From Clostridiales bacterium FE2011 (GTDB lineage Bacteria; Bacillota; Clostridia; Christensenellales; Aristaeellaceae): a stretch of 64,000 bases of DNA. Positions 41,042 to 48,864 of this stretch are shown here, piece after piece (the stretch's first letter is position 1; each line of letters starts with the position of its first letter). The stretch spans positions 992,001 to 1,056,000 of the forward strand of contig CP069418.1 of NCBI GenBank assembly GCA_017569305.1. Direction: 5' to 3'. The position numbers and the translations under genes were made by a program. The notes under the pieces are model-generated. The model was not told the origin of the DNA and did not search any database. It saw only the letters and a list, made by a program, of their open reading frames with translations.

Positions 41042-42343
41042 TCACACACTGTATCCGAACAGTTGCGGCAGCCAGAGGCTGATCTGCGGAATGAAGGTAA
41101 TCAGGATCAACGCGGCAACCATGCAGAGATAGAACGGCATGGTCGCCCGGACCACCTTTTCCATAGGACGTTTTGCCACGGCGGAACCGATAAACAGCAC
41201 AGCTCCGACCGGCGGAGTCAGCAAGCCGATACCGCAGTTAAGCACAACCATGATACCAAACTGGATCGGGCTGAGGCCGATAGACGTAGCCACAGGCAGC
41301 AGGATTGGTGTTGCAATCAGGATGATCGGCGCCATATCCATGATCATGCCCAGTACCAGCAGGATCACGTTCAGCAGCAGTGCAGTGATAATGGGGCTGT
41401 TGGAAATGCCGGTAATCAGCGCAGCAGCTTTTGCGGGAACATGCAGGTTGGTCAGGCAGTATCCGAAAGCGCCGGACATGGCAATCAGGATTAGCACAAT
41501 GGCCAGCGTATCGATACAGCTCTCAAAGCTCTTCCAGACGCCTTTCCAGGTCAGTCCCTTGTAAATGAACACAGATACAAACAATGAGTAGATGACCGCG
41601 ATAGCAGCGGATTCAGTAGCGGTAAACACGCCGCCCACAACGCCGACAACCACGATCAGCACCGCCAGCAGGGCCCAGATGCTCTTGCCCAGCTGTTTGA
41701 CGAAGTTTTTGATGGAGAATTTCTCCCCCTTGGGATAATTCCGCTTCACAGAAATAATATAGGATCCCACCATCAGGGCTATAGCCAGCAGGGCGCCGGG
41801 CAGATAGCCTGCCATAAACAGCGCGCCGACCGAGATACCGCCGGCTGTAGTGGCGTAAATAACCATATTGTGGCTGGGCGGAACCAGCAGTCCCTCGCAG
41901 GAGGAAGTGATGGTCACAGCAGTTGAAAAGTCCACGTCATAGCCTTCATCCACCATCATGGGGATCAGGATGGAGCCCAGGGATGCCGTATCTGCGGAAG
42001 CAGATCCGGAAATGCCGCCGAAAAAGTAGGACGCAACGATGTTCACCATTGCCAGGCCGCCGCGCATCCATCCGACAATGGAGTTGGCCAGCGCAATCAG
42101 CTTCTCCGAAATGCCTCCGGAGCCCATCAGCACGCCCATTGTGATAAAGAACGGCACAGCCATCAGGCTGAAGGACCATACGCCGCGCACCATCTGCATG
42201 GGCAGGACGCTCAGTTTCTGGCCCATGGAAATCAGGCACAGTACCGTGGAAATACCAACAGAGTACGCAATGGGGAAGCGCAGGAAAACCATCAGCAGGA
42301 AACTGCCGAGCAGAATAATCGTGGATAAGGTTTCAGCATCCAT
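41042..42343 (-). CDS. dctM: TRAP transporter large permease DctM
   Basis: A 433-residue membrane protein with 12 or so predicted helices, the standard length of TRAP large subunits. FLLMVFLRFPIAYSVGISTVL near the start, GGISGSASADTASLGSILIP near residue 115, SCEGLLVPPSHNMVIYATTAG and LNCGIGLLTPPVGAVLFIG are clear DctM signatures. It couples substrate import to a sodium gradient together with the DctQ subunit. The start overlaps the dctQ stop in TAATG. Location upstream of uronate genes points to a uronate transporter. Confidence 0.95.
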   Translation of the reverse strand: MDAETLSTIILLGSFLLMVFLRFPIAYSVGISTVLCLISMGQKLSVLPMQMVRGVWSFSLMAVPFFITMGVLMGSGGISEKLIALANSIVGWMRGGLAMVNIVASYFFGGISGSASADTASLGSILIPMMVDEGYDVDFSTAVTITSSCEGLLVPPSHNMVIYATTAGGISVGALFMAGYLPGALLAIALMVGSYIISVKRNYPKGEKFSIKNFVKQLGKSIWALLAVLIVVVGVVGGVFTATESAAIAVIYSLFVSVFIYKGLTWKGVWKSFESCIDTLAIVLILIAMSGAFGYCLTNLHVPAKAAALITGISNSPIITALLLNVILLVLGMIMDMAPIILIATPILLPVATSIGLSPIQFGIMVVLNCGIGLLTPPVGAVLFIGSAVAKRPMEKVVRATMPFYLCMVAALILITFIPQISLWLPQLFGYSV

Positions 42344-42891
42344 TATGCCTGCACCTCCTTCTTCTCAGTCTGGGGCACAAAGAATTCTTCTATATGCAGG
42401 AATACCTGTTCAAGTTCAAAAATAACCATACTCACACCGGCTACAGCCACGGGCAGGTACATCCAGATCTGGCTCAGGTTCGGCAGGGAGGAGTACTTGG
42501 CAAATCTTGCAATATTGCCGGTGGGTTTGATCACATCCAGCCCTTCGATCAGCAGTACCACGCCAAGCGCCATCACCGCAATGTCTGCCAGCAGGTCCAG
42601 CGTGAGCAGCACTTTCTTTGGCAGGTACTTATCAAAAGCCGTCATGCGGATGTGGCTGCGCTTGCGGATTGCCAGCGTAGCGGAAAGGACCGCCATGTAG
42701 ACCATCAGAGTCAGGACCATTTCTTCACCCCAGTGCGGAGCTGTAAAGAAGGGGAAATAGCGGCCGGCTACAGTAACAGAGGTAATGATGATATCTCCGA
42801 TCAGGAGAAGCTTGCAGATAAACAGCATGATCTTGTAAGTCCAGTCATAGACGGGCTTGATCTTTTCCAGCTTCTTAAAAATGGTTGGCAT
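42343..42891 (-). CDS. dctQ: TRAP transporter small permease DctQ
   Basis: A 182-residue protein with four predicted membrane helices, the size and pattern of DctQ. APHWGEEMVLTLMVYMAVLSATLAIRKRSHIRM contains the GEE and RKRSHI features common in this subunit (cited by key residues at about 52-84). It bridges the binding protein and DctM. RBS AAGGAGG lies just before ATG 42891. The gene starts 125 bases after dctP, and I see no strong terminator in that gap. Confidence 0.92.
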   Translation of the reverse strand: MPTIFKKLEKIKPVYDWTYKIMLFICKLLLIGDIIITSVTVAGRYFPFFTAPHWGEEMVLTLMVYMAVLSATLAIRKRSHIRMTAFDKYLPKKVLLTLDLLADIAVMALGVVLLIEGLDVIKPTGNIARFAKYSSLPNLSQIWMYLPVAVAGVSMVIFELEQVFLHIEEFFVPQTEKKEVQA

Positions 42892-43016
42892 TCAGAAGCC
42901 TCCTTGGTATCATGTGTGAACGGACAGTGTCTCTCAGCAAAAATACGAATCGGGGGCGCAGGAGTTGGGCCCTGCACCCCCAACGGGTTCATTGTTTAAT
43001 CGTCTTTTTCAGATCA

Positions 43017-44030
43017 TTACTGCAGCGCCATGATCGCTTCATAGATTTCTTCCATGCCAGCGATATTCGCTTCCAGAACAGCCTTGGTAGCTTCCTGCCA
43101 GACGCTCTTGTCTTCCACTTCGTTGACAGTGCAGCCCATTTCGATCAGCTTGTTGTAAGCATCTTCCTGACGGGCCATAACGGACTTCTCGCATTCAGCC
43201 ATCGCGTAATCGGCAGCTTCCTGAACCATAGCCTTCTGCTCATCGCTCAGCTTGTCGAAGCAGGAATCGGTAGCGATCAGTTCGATGGTGCCCAGGGTGT
43301 GGCCGTCACGGAGCATGTAGGGAGCAACTTCCTGGAAGGAGTTGGACAGGTAGTTGGTGATGGGCTGTTCAGCGCAGTCCACAACACCGGTCTGAAGCGC
43401 GCTGTACAGTTCACCGAAGGAAACGGGAGTGAAAGCGGCGCCCAGGCCCTGCAGCAGGCCGGTCATGATCGGGTCGTCAGACACGCGGATCTTCAGGCCC
43501 TTCAGGTCTTCAATGGTCTTGATGTCAACCTTGGAGAAGAAGTGACGATAGCCTTCTTCACCATAGGCCAGGCCGGTCCAGGGCTGACCAACTTCTTTGG
43601 CTTCAGCCAGCATTTCCTTGGCCAGGTCGCTCTTAACGAACTTCCAGTAGTGCTCTTCGCTGCCGAAGACGTAGGGCAGGGTCAGGAACACGCTCTTCTT
43701 TGCGCCATACTGATTCAGTGCGAAAGCGGAGATACGGACGATGTCAGCGGAAGTGTCGCCGCCCAGGATGTTGGCCAGGACGTCTTTTTCGCTGCCCAGA
43801 ACGCCGCCGCCCTGGAGATCAACAACGATTTCACCGGCGGAAAGCTCTTCCAGCTTCGTCTTGAAAGCCCAGGCCACGTCGCTGACGACAGAGCCCTTCT
43901 CAGCGTTCTCTTCCAGAGTAGCGGGAACGGGGTTCACTTCAGCATAGGTCAGGGTAATCGGATCCGCAAAAGCGGCGGTGCAGCCCAGCAGCAGAGCCAG
44001 GGCCAGCAGGATACCAAGCAGTTTCTTCAT
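43017..44030 (-). CDS. dctP: TRAP transporter substrate-binding protein DctP
   Basis: A 337-residue binding protein. The signal peptide MKKLLGILLALALLLGCTAA ends in LLGC, a possible lipobox, unlike the two ABC binding proteins in this window. AFALNQYGAKKSVFLTLPYV, GLKIRVSDDPIMTGLLQGLG and ALQTGVVDCAEQPITNYLSN are standard DctP features, with the arginine in KIRVSD expected to hold the carboxylate. This makes an acidic ligand such as galacturonate or glucuronate probable. It heads the operon, and a divergent AraC regulator gene lies 163 bases away. RBS AAGGAGGCATTCCC. Confidence 0.94.
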   Translation of the reverse strand: MKKLLGILLALALLLGCTAAFADPITLTYAEVNPVPATLEENAEKGSVVSDVAWAFKTKLEELSAGEIVVDLQGGGVLGSEKDVLANILGGDTSADIVRISAFALNQYGAKKSVFLTLPYVFGSEEHYWKFVKSDLAKEMLAEAKEVGQPWTGLAYGEEGYRHFFSKVDIKTIEDLKGLKIRVSDDPIMTGLLQGLGAAFTPVSFGELYSALQTGVVDCAEQPITNYLSNSFQEVAPYMLRDGHTLGTIELIATDSCFDKLSDEQKAMVQEAADYAMAECEKSVMARQEDAYNKLIEMGCTVNEVEDKSVWQEATKAVLEANIAGMEEIYEAIMALQ

Positions 44031-44077
44031 GGGAATGCCTCCTTATTCAATTTCGGATGATCTCATCCTTCTGATGG

Positions 44078-44134
44078 CAATATTTAATCATATTGTCTCC
44101 ATATTGTACATGGTGGAAAATACACATTATATTG
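44078..44134. promoter_or_regulatory. ATATTG repeats in the AraC/TRAP divergent gap
   Basis: CATATTGT occurs at 44089-44096 and again at 44100-44107, exactly 11 bases apart. ATATTG recurs at 44129-44134 and the inverted CAATAT lies at 44078-44083. Direct repeats one helical turn apart are typical of AraC-family binding sites, here between the regulator and the TRAP-uronate operon. Confidence 0.5.
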
Positions 44135-44159
44135 CAAAAAACATCATTTTATGTATAAT
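44132..44159 (+). promoter_or_regulatory. Promoter of the AraC regulator gene
   Basis: TTGCAA (44132-44137) and a perfect TATAAT (44154-44159) are 16 bases apart, with the regulator start at 44194. One ATATTG repeat overlaps the -35, which would allow autoregulation. Confidence 0.65.
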
Positions 44160-44193
44160 GCTGGTAGAAACATTGTTGAAAGAAGTGGCAATC

Positions 44194-45096
44194 ATGGATG
44201 GTGCCTATATCTCCGCCTTCAATATATTGCAAGATATGAGCAGAAACGACATCGAGGTTTATCATTACTGCGATGCCGCCACCTTTGGTGTGCCGCCGCA
44301 CCGGCATGATTTTTACGAGCTTTACTGTCTGCTGTCAGACAGCTATACTTACCATGTGGAAGACAATCAGTATGAACTCCATCCCGGAACCCTGATCCTT
44401 GTTCCTCCGGGAGAAACGCACTGGCCGGAGCTGCAGGGGCCTCCCCGGGATATTGAACGGATCGTTCTCTGGCTCAATCCGGAGTTCATCTCTTCCCTGT
44501 CCATCTTCCTGCCCAAGACCCTGGGCGCCATGGGTTCCAACCTCCAGGACGAGCATCTCATCGTACCGGAGGAAAAGACCTATCACGTCATTCTGAACCT
44601 GTTGTATTCCCTGCTGTACGAAAAAAACCGTGCGGACGCGGACAGCCAGTATCTGTGCCACCTGATCCTCTCCCAGCTGCTGATCCATATCAGCCGTGTG
44701 CTGAATCAGCGGACAAAACCGCAGGAGGATCCGGGAACGCGGTACGGGGAAATCATGAAGGTGCATGAATACATCAACGCCCACTACCGGGAATCCCTGA
44801 GCGTCAGTGATCTGGCGCAGCGTTTCTTCCTGGATAAAAACACCATGACCCGTCAGTTCAAGCGGATCATCGGCATGACGCCTGGAGACTACATCCGCCG
44901 GAAGCGCCTGGAAAATGCCCGGGAACTGATCCGTCAGGGCTACAGCATTCAGCATGCGGGATACTCAAGCGGTTTTTCGGATTACAGCGCCTTTTTCCGT
45001 GCGTTTCGTCAGTATTACGGTATGTCTCCCGGTGATCTGGTCGGTCGTTCCAAAGCCAGCCGCAGGCAGCAGTCAGAACAGGAAAGCGAGGAATAA
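44194..45096 (+). CDS. AraC-family regulator, likely of the TRAP-uronate operon
   Basis: A 300-residue protein. The N-terminal cupin sensor shows FGVPPHRHDFYELYCLLS and LILVPPGETHWPE (about 25-85). The C-terminal AraC domain (about 190-290) shows LAQRFFLDKNTMTRQFKRII, then IQHAGYSSGFSDYSAFFRAF and YYGMSPGDL. The open frame runs further upstream, but ATG at 44194 follows the promoter at 44132-44159 by a short leader and begins the usual MDGAYISAFN; the ribosome-binding site is weak (GAAGTGG). Divergence from dctP suggests activation of the uronate operon. The last codons are nearly adjacent to the YcxB-like gene. Confidence 0.9.
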   Translation: MDGAYISAFNILQDMSRNDIEVYHYCDAATFGVPPHRHDFYELYCLLSDSYTYHVEDNQYELHPGTLILVPPGETHWPELQGPPRDIERIVLWLNPEFISSLSIFLPKTLGAMGSNLQDEHLIVPEEKTYHVILNLLYSLLYEKNRADADSQYLCHLILSQLLIHISRVLNQRTKPQEDPGTRYGEIMKVHEYINAHYRESLSVSDLAQRFFLDKNTMTRQFKRIIGMTPGDYIRRKRLENARELIRQGYSIQHAGYSSGFSDYSAFFRAFRQYYGMSPGDLVGRSKASRRQQSEQESEE

Positions 45097-45099
45097 AGA

Positions 45100-45636
45100 A
45101 TGGAACTGAAGTTTACGGATATTACGGTCGCGGTAAAGCTGGATGAAAAAACCTTCAAGCGCTTTGCGCGTTTTGATATGTTTGCCCTGCGGAAAAAATG
45201 GATCCGGCCCGCCGTATTCTCCCTGATCCTGATTGCATTTGCTGTCATCGCCCTCCTTACCCGGAAGGAACAGTCCGGGCTGATCGCTGCCGTACTGCTG
45301 GTTGTCGGCATCGGACTCCCCCTTGTCTATATCGGCACCTTCCTCAGCCAGGTCAATATGCAGGCCGCCAGGGCAAAGCTGAAACCCGCCCGGCCCGTCT
45401 ACACCGTAACCATGCGGGATGAAGGTATCCGGATCGTGAACGACCAGAAAGCGGAGGAGCCGCAGGAAGTCTCCTGGGATTCCATATACAAAGCTTTCCG
45501 GAAAAAAGGCTGCATCTACCTGTATGTGACGCCCGCCAAAGCTTTCCTCCTGCCGTCAAAGCAGGCGGATGCTCCGGATTATGACGTCTGGGAGTTCATC
45601 CGTGATCACCTGGGCAGGGAAAAATGCAAAGGATAA
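45100..45636 (+). CDS. YcxB-like membrane protein
   Basis: A 178-residue protein. Two hydrophobic segments at about 40-57 and 63-82 make a membrane hairpin. The C-terminal part (about 95-170) has the YcxB-type sequence VTMRDEGIRIVN, VSWDSIYKAFRKKGCIYLYV and AFLLPSKQ, resembling a PH-like domain. It begins three bases after the AraC gene ends and has GAGGAATAAAGA in front. Function unknown; the family is frequent beside regulators in Clostridia. Confidence 0.8.
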   Translation: MELKFTDITVAVKLDEKTFKRFARFDMFALRKKWIRPAVFSLILIAFAVIALLTRKEQSGLIAAVLLVVGIGLPLVYIGTFLSQVNMQAARAKLKPARPVYTVTMRDEGIRIVNDQKAEEPQEVSWDSIYKAFRKKGCIYLYVTPAKAFLLPSKQADAPDYDVWEFIRDHLGREKCKG

Positions 45637-45659
45637 ATCAAAAAAGGAGTGAAAAGGAA

Positions 45660-45995
45660 ATGAAAGGCATCGTCCAGCATCGCAGTGATATCACAATGAA
45701 TCCCCTGGGAGGCGGAGTGGAACGAAGCGTCCTGGCATATGATGATCCGCTGATGGCCGTGGAGGTCAGTTTCGAAACCGGCTCGGAGGGAGCTCCGCAT
45801 ACCCATCCCCATACGCAGCTGAGCTACGTCCTTTCCGGCTCCTTCCGCTACAGCGTGGAGGATGAATCCGTGGTCCTGAATCCCGGAGATTCCATTGTGG
45901 TTCCTTCCGGACTGATCCATGGAACCGTCTGTCTGGAAAAAGGTGTGCTGCTGGATGTATTCACGCCCAAGCGGGATGATTTTCTGAAAGCCTGA
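45660..45995 (+). CDS. Small cupin-domain protein
   Basis: A 111-residue single cupin. Metal-binding residues are visible in APHTHPHTQLSYVLSG (about 47-62) and VPSGLIHGTVCL (about 84-95). ATG at 45660 is chosen since AAAGGAGTGAAAAGGAA precedes it. It could be a sugar- or ligand-sensing protein, or a small isomerase or dioxygenase; this cannot be decided. It lies 23 bases after the YcxB-like gene. Confidence 0.82.
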   Translation: MKGIVQHRSDITMNPLGGGVERSVLAYDDPLMAVEVSFETGSEGAPHTHPHTQLSYVLSGSFRYSVEDESVVLNPGDSIVVPSGLIHGTVCLEKGVLLDVFTPKRDDFLKA

Positions 45996-46002
45996 TTCGT
46001 TT

Positions 46003-46055
46003 TTATCGTGTTGCGATAATTTATTGTTGACTTTCGATCATTTTCGATATATGAT
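46003..46055 (+). promoter_or_regulatory. Promoter with CGAT-type operator repeats before the DUF2975/XRE pair
   Basis: TTGACT (46027-46032) and TATGAT (46050-46055) are 17 bases apart. TTTCGAT occurs twice in that spacer (46032-46038 and 46042-46048), exactly 10 bases apart. Upstream lies an inverted repeat TTATCG-5-CGATAA (46003-46019). These CGAT elements are good candidates for binding by the XRE protein encoded downstream. Confidence 0.65.
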
Positions 46056-46087
46056 ACTCCCGAACAAAGAAACCGGAGGCATCGGAA

Positions 46088-46567
46088 ATGAATCAGCAAA
46101 AGCTTTCTTCCTGGCTGAAAGCCATCATTATCATCATCGGGCTCTGCGGGTTGATCGTTTATTTCGGTATCCTGCCCGACTGCGGATCCTGGATGCAGGA
46201 CAGCTATCCTGAATTTGCGTCCTGGCACTGGCCGTGGATGATCTTCCTCTGGATCACGGCCATTCCCTGTTATGCCATCCTTGTGCTGGCCTGGAAAATC
46301 GCGGTCAACATCGGGGAGAACCGGTCTTTCTCCTCATCGAATGCCGCCCTCCTGCAGGGAATTGCCTGGCTGGTGGCCGGGGATATCCTGTTCTTCTTCC
46401 TGGGGAATGTCGTTTTCTTTTTCATGAGCATGAACCATCCGGGAATCTTTCTGATTTCCCTGCTGATCTGCTTTGTGGGCTTTTCGGTCACAGTCGCGGC
46501 TGCCTGCCTCTCCCATCTGGTCCGGAAGGCTGCTGATCTTCAGGAGCAGAGCGACCTGACGGTATAA
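46088..46567 (+). CDS. DUF2975-type membrane protein
   Basis: A 159-residue protein with four predicted helices, DUF2975 family. The motif IAVNIGENRSFSSSNAALLQG near residue 75 is diagnostic, with the ENRSFS core conserved. These proteins nearly always sit next to a small XRE regulator, as here (12 bases downstream). The pair may form a membrane-linked stress switch, but no function is established to my knowledge. Confidence 0.88.
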   Translation: MNQQKLSSWLKAIIIIIGLCGLIVYFGILPDCGSWMQDSYPEFASWHWPWMIFLWITAIPCYAILVLAWKIAVNIGENRSFSSSNAALLQGIAWLVAGDILFFFLGNVVFFFMSMNHPGIFLISLLICFVGFSVTVAAACLSHLVRKAADLQEQSDLTV

Positions 46568-46579
46568 GGAGGATACAGC

Positions 46580-46804
46580 ATGGAAGGCGAAATCATCTTC
46601 AATATCGACGTGATGCTGGCCAAGCGCAAAATGAGCGTATCGGAGCTTGCCGACCGCGTGGGCATCACGCTGGCCAACATGTCCATCCTGAAAACCGGCA
46701 AGGCAAAAGCCGTCAAGGTATCAACCATGGCCAAGCTCTGTGAAGTCCTGGACTGCCAGCCGGGTGATCTGTTTGAGTACCGGAAGCCCTCCGATGACAA
46801 ATAA
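46580..46804 (+). CDS. Small XRE/Cro-type regulator, YozG-like
   Basis: A 74-residue protein, almost entirely a Cro/C1 helix-turn-helix: MLAKRKMSVSELADRVGITL and LANMSILKTGKAKAVKVSTM, then LCEVLDCQPGDLFEY. This is the typical YozG-like partner of DUF2975 proteins. RBS AAGGAGG precedes the ATG. It probably represses its own operon through the CGAT repeats at 46003-46048. A terminator follows. Confidence 0.92.
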   Translation: MEGEIIFNIDVMLAKRKMSVSELADRVGITLANMSILKTGKAKAVKVSTMAKLCEVLDCQPGDLFEYRKPSDDK

Positions 46805-46821
46805 ATAACCTGTCGATATTC

Positions 46822-46856
46822 ACTGCCGGGAGCTCAGCTTCCCCGGCAGTTTTTTG
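46822..46856 (+). terminator. Terminator of the DUF2975/XRE operon
   Basis: ACTGCCGGGA (46822-46831) pairs with TCCCCGGCAGT (46840-46850, one bulged C) and is followed by TTTTTT. Confidence 0.85.
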
Positions 46857-46889
46857 TCCGGTTTTCTCCATAAAATATTTTTGTTCGCC

Positions 46890-46918
46890 TTACAATTCGG
46901 GAGTGCTCATGATAAAAT
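46890..46918 (+). promoter_or_regulatory. Promoter of the RidA gene
   Basis: TTACAA (46890-46895) and TAAAAT (46913-46918) are 17 bases apart. An ATAAAATTTTAT palindrome overlaps the -10. The start codon is about 50 bases downstream. Confidence 0.55.
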
Positions 46919-46968
46919 TTTATCTGAACGAAGCGCGTCGTTAATACTGTCTGTCAAGGAGAATAATC

Positions 46969-47334
46969 ATGAGCGAAATCATCAGGAAAGACATCAGTGA
47001 AGAATGGGCCCATTCCGGGATTATCAAGGCAGGAGATTACTGCTTTTTAAGCTATTGCGTAGGCAATATCGGCGGCACAATTGAAGAACAGATCAACGGT
47101 GCCTTTGACCAGATGGAAGAGCGTCTCGCCCTTTTCGGCCTTACGCTGGAAAATGTGGTCCACATGGACTGCCTTTTCCGGGATGTATATAACATCCCCG
47201 TCATGGAAAAAGTGATTAAAGAGCGGTTCAAGGGCAAGTATCCCTCCCGCAAGTCCATCCAGACCGAGTTTGCCCACGTCGGCGGAAGCAGCGGTCTTCA
47301 TTTCCAGGCGGATGCCGTCGCATACTGCGGCTGA
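46969..47334 (+). CDS. RidA-family protein
   Basis: A 121-residue protein of the RidA/YjgF fold, which forms trimers and often hydrolyses reactive enamine/imine intermediates. GDYCFLSYCVGNIGGTIEEQ, VVHMDCLFRDVYN and YPSRKSIQTEF match the family, with the arginine in PSRKSIQ at the usual substrate-carboxylate position. The N-terminus is somewhat unusual, so it may belong to a Rid subgroup without deaminase function. RBS AAGGAGAATAATC precedes the ATG. Confidence 0.85.
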   Translation: MSEIIRKDISEEWAHSGIIKAGDYCFLSYCVGNIGGTIEEQINGAFDQMEERLALFGLTLENVVHMDCLFRDVYNIPVMEKVIKERFKGKYPSRKSIQTEFAHVGGSSGLHFQADAVAYCG

Positions 47335-47357
47335 CGCATCCGCGGAAGGAGTACCAG

Positions 47358-48551
47358 ATGCTGACCGTTACGCTGCCCCAGGCCCGGCAGTTCATCCTGC
47401 TGAAGCAGGGTTTGTTGGGAGACTACCGTTTCATCCGCAAGGACGGAGCTTATCAGTATGTCCGCCAGGCCGGCTGTATTCAGTTTGATCCCGTGGACAT
47501 CTGCGGCAGGAACGCGGAGCTGACCCTTCAGTCCCGCGTCAAAGGCTTCCGGAAGAAGATGCTGCACGACCTTCTTTACCGGGACCGCCTGCTGGTGGAT
47601 TATTCAGATAAAGAGCTTTCCATCTGGCCCAGCGAAGACTGGCCCTTCTTCTCCGGCTACCGGGAAAGGAGCGTCGCCCACGGCCGGCAGTTCCCCGGTA
47701 TTCCTGCGCTTGAAAAGCAAGCTGTCGACTATATCCGGAAGCACGGTCCCGTCAGCAGTGATTCTCTGCCCATAGAGGGGACCATCTTCTGGCATTCCTC
47801 CATGCACTGGAGCGGACACTGGGAAAAAGAATCCCTGGCCGCCCGCTCCGTGCTGGAGCAGCTTTACACAGACGACATCCTGCTCATCCATCATAAAACC
47901 GGTTCACGGAAGTATTATGACCTGGCAGAAAAGTATCTTCCCGCCGACCTGTTGAACGCCCCGAATCCCTTCCCGGATGAGGAATCCCTGACAGACTGGC
48001 GCGTCCGGCGCAGGATCGGCGCTGTCGGCATGCTCTGGAACCGGAATTCCACCGCCTGGCTGGGAATCAGCATGACCACGGAGCAGCGGGACGCCGCCTT
48101 TGCCCATCTTGAGAAGAATGGCAGCATCACCGCGGTTCAGGTCGAAGGCATCCGTTTCCCAATGTATCTGCTGTCTGAAGACCTTCCCCTTCTGGAATCC
48201 GTGACTGCCGGTCAGGCGGATACCAAAGCCAGGCTGGAATTCCTGGCCCCCCTGGATCCCATGCTCTGGGATCGGAAGCTGATCGAGGCATTCTGGGGCT
48301 ATCAGTATTCCTGGGAAATCTACACCCCTGCTGTCAAACGCAAATACGGCTATTATGTACTCCCCATTGTATACGGAGATCGTTTCATCGGGCGGATTGA
48401 ACCCAAAGCCGACCGGAAAACAAATAAGCTTACAGTTCAGAATGTATGGCTGGAACCGGGCGTCCGGAAAACCAAACTGCTTTCCGGCAAAATAGACAAA
48501 ACTGTACAGCGCCTGGCAAAGCTGAACGACTGCGATTATCCGCAGGAATAA
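47358..48551 (+). CDS. YcaQ/AlkX-type winged-helix DNA glycosylase
   Basis: A 397-residue protein of the HTH_42/YcaQ family, which excises alkylated bases and unhooks interstrand crosslinks. The catalytic Q-x-D motif is Gln42-Phe43-Asp44 in GCIQFDPVDICGRNAELTLQ, as in E. coli YcaQ rather than the Q-x-Q of AlkZ. Further signatures are DPMLWDRKLIEAFWGYQYSW near 310 and VLPIVYGDRFIGRIEPK near 340. RBS GGAAGGAGTACCAG. It forms a run with the RidA and DUF3795 genes. A second DNA-alkylation repair protein lies at 55953-56645. Confidence 0.9.
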   Translation: MLTVTLPQARQFILLKQGLLGDYRFIRKDGAYQYVRQAGCIQFDPVDICGRNAELTLQSRVKGFRKKMLHDLLYRDRLLVDYSDKELSIWPSEDWPFFSGYRERSVAHGRQFPGIPALEKQAVDYIRKHGPVSSDSLPIEGTIFWHSSMHWSGHWEKESLAARSVLEQLYTDDILLIHHKTGSRKYYDLAEKYLPADLLNAPNPFPDEESLTDWRVRRRIGAVGMLWNRNSTAWLGISMTTEQRDAAFAHLEKNGSITAVQVEGIRFPMYLLSEDLPLLESVTAGQADTKARLEFLAPLDPMLWDRKLIEAFWGYQYSWEIYTPAVKRKYGYYVLPIVYGDRFIGRIEPKADRKTNKLTVQNVWLEPGVRKTKLLSGKIDKTVQRLAKLNDCDYPQE

Positions 48552-48573
48552 ACCAATTCATCAGGAGAAAACA

Positions 48574-48864
48574 ATGATCGATTTTACCCTCATCACCGCC
48601 TGCGGCGAATGCTGCACCGGCTGTTCAAAAAAGGCCGACGGCAGATGTCCCGGCTGCATCGAATCAGACGGCCGCGTACCCGAATGGGCAGAATCCGGCC
48701 GCTGCAGAATCCATGCCTGCGCCCGGGATCACGGCGTTCAGTTCTGCGGCTTATGCACTGAGTTTCCTTGCAGACAGCTCCCGTCGCTGATACACTGGAA
48801 CCCGGATATCGTAAAACACCTGTCCGCCCTGCGTGACGAATACCTGAAGGAGCATCATGGATAA
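48574..48864 (+). CDS. DUF3795 cysteine-rich protein
   Basis: A 96-residue protein with a cluster of cysteines: ACGECCTGCSKKADGRCPGC near the N-terminus, CRIHACARDHGVQFCGLC in the middle and EFPCRQL after it. This pattern is DUF3795, presumably binding zinc or an iron-sulfur cluster. No function is established. RBS CAGGAGAAAACA. It overlaps the HAD gene by eight bases. The same domain is fused to MmcQ in the protein at 50777. Confidence 0.82.
   Translation: MIDFTLITACGECCTGCSKKADGRCPGCIESDGRVPEWAESGRCRIHACARDHGVQFCGLCTEFPCRQLPSLIHWNPDIVKHLSALRDEYLKEHHG

Noticed and set aside
43978-44193. N-terminal extension of the AraC gene at 44194
   Set aside because: It would overlap the dctP signal-peptide region and run through the predicted promoter and operator repeats.
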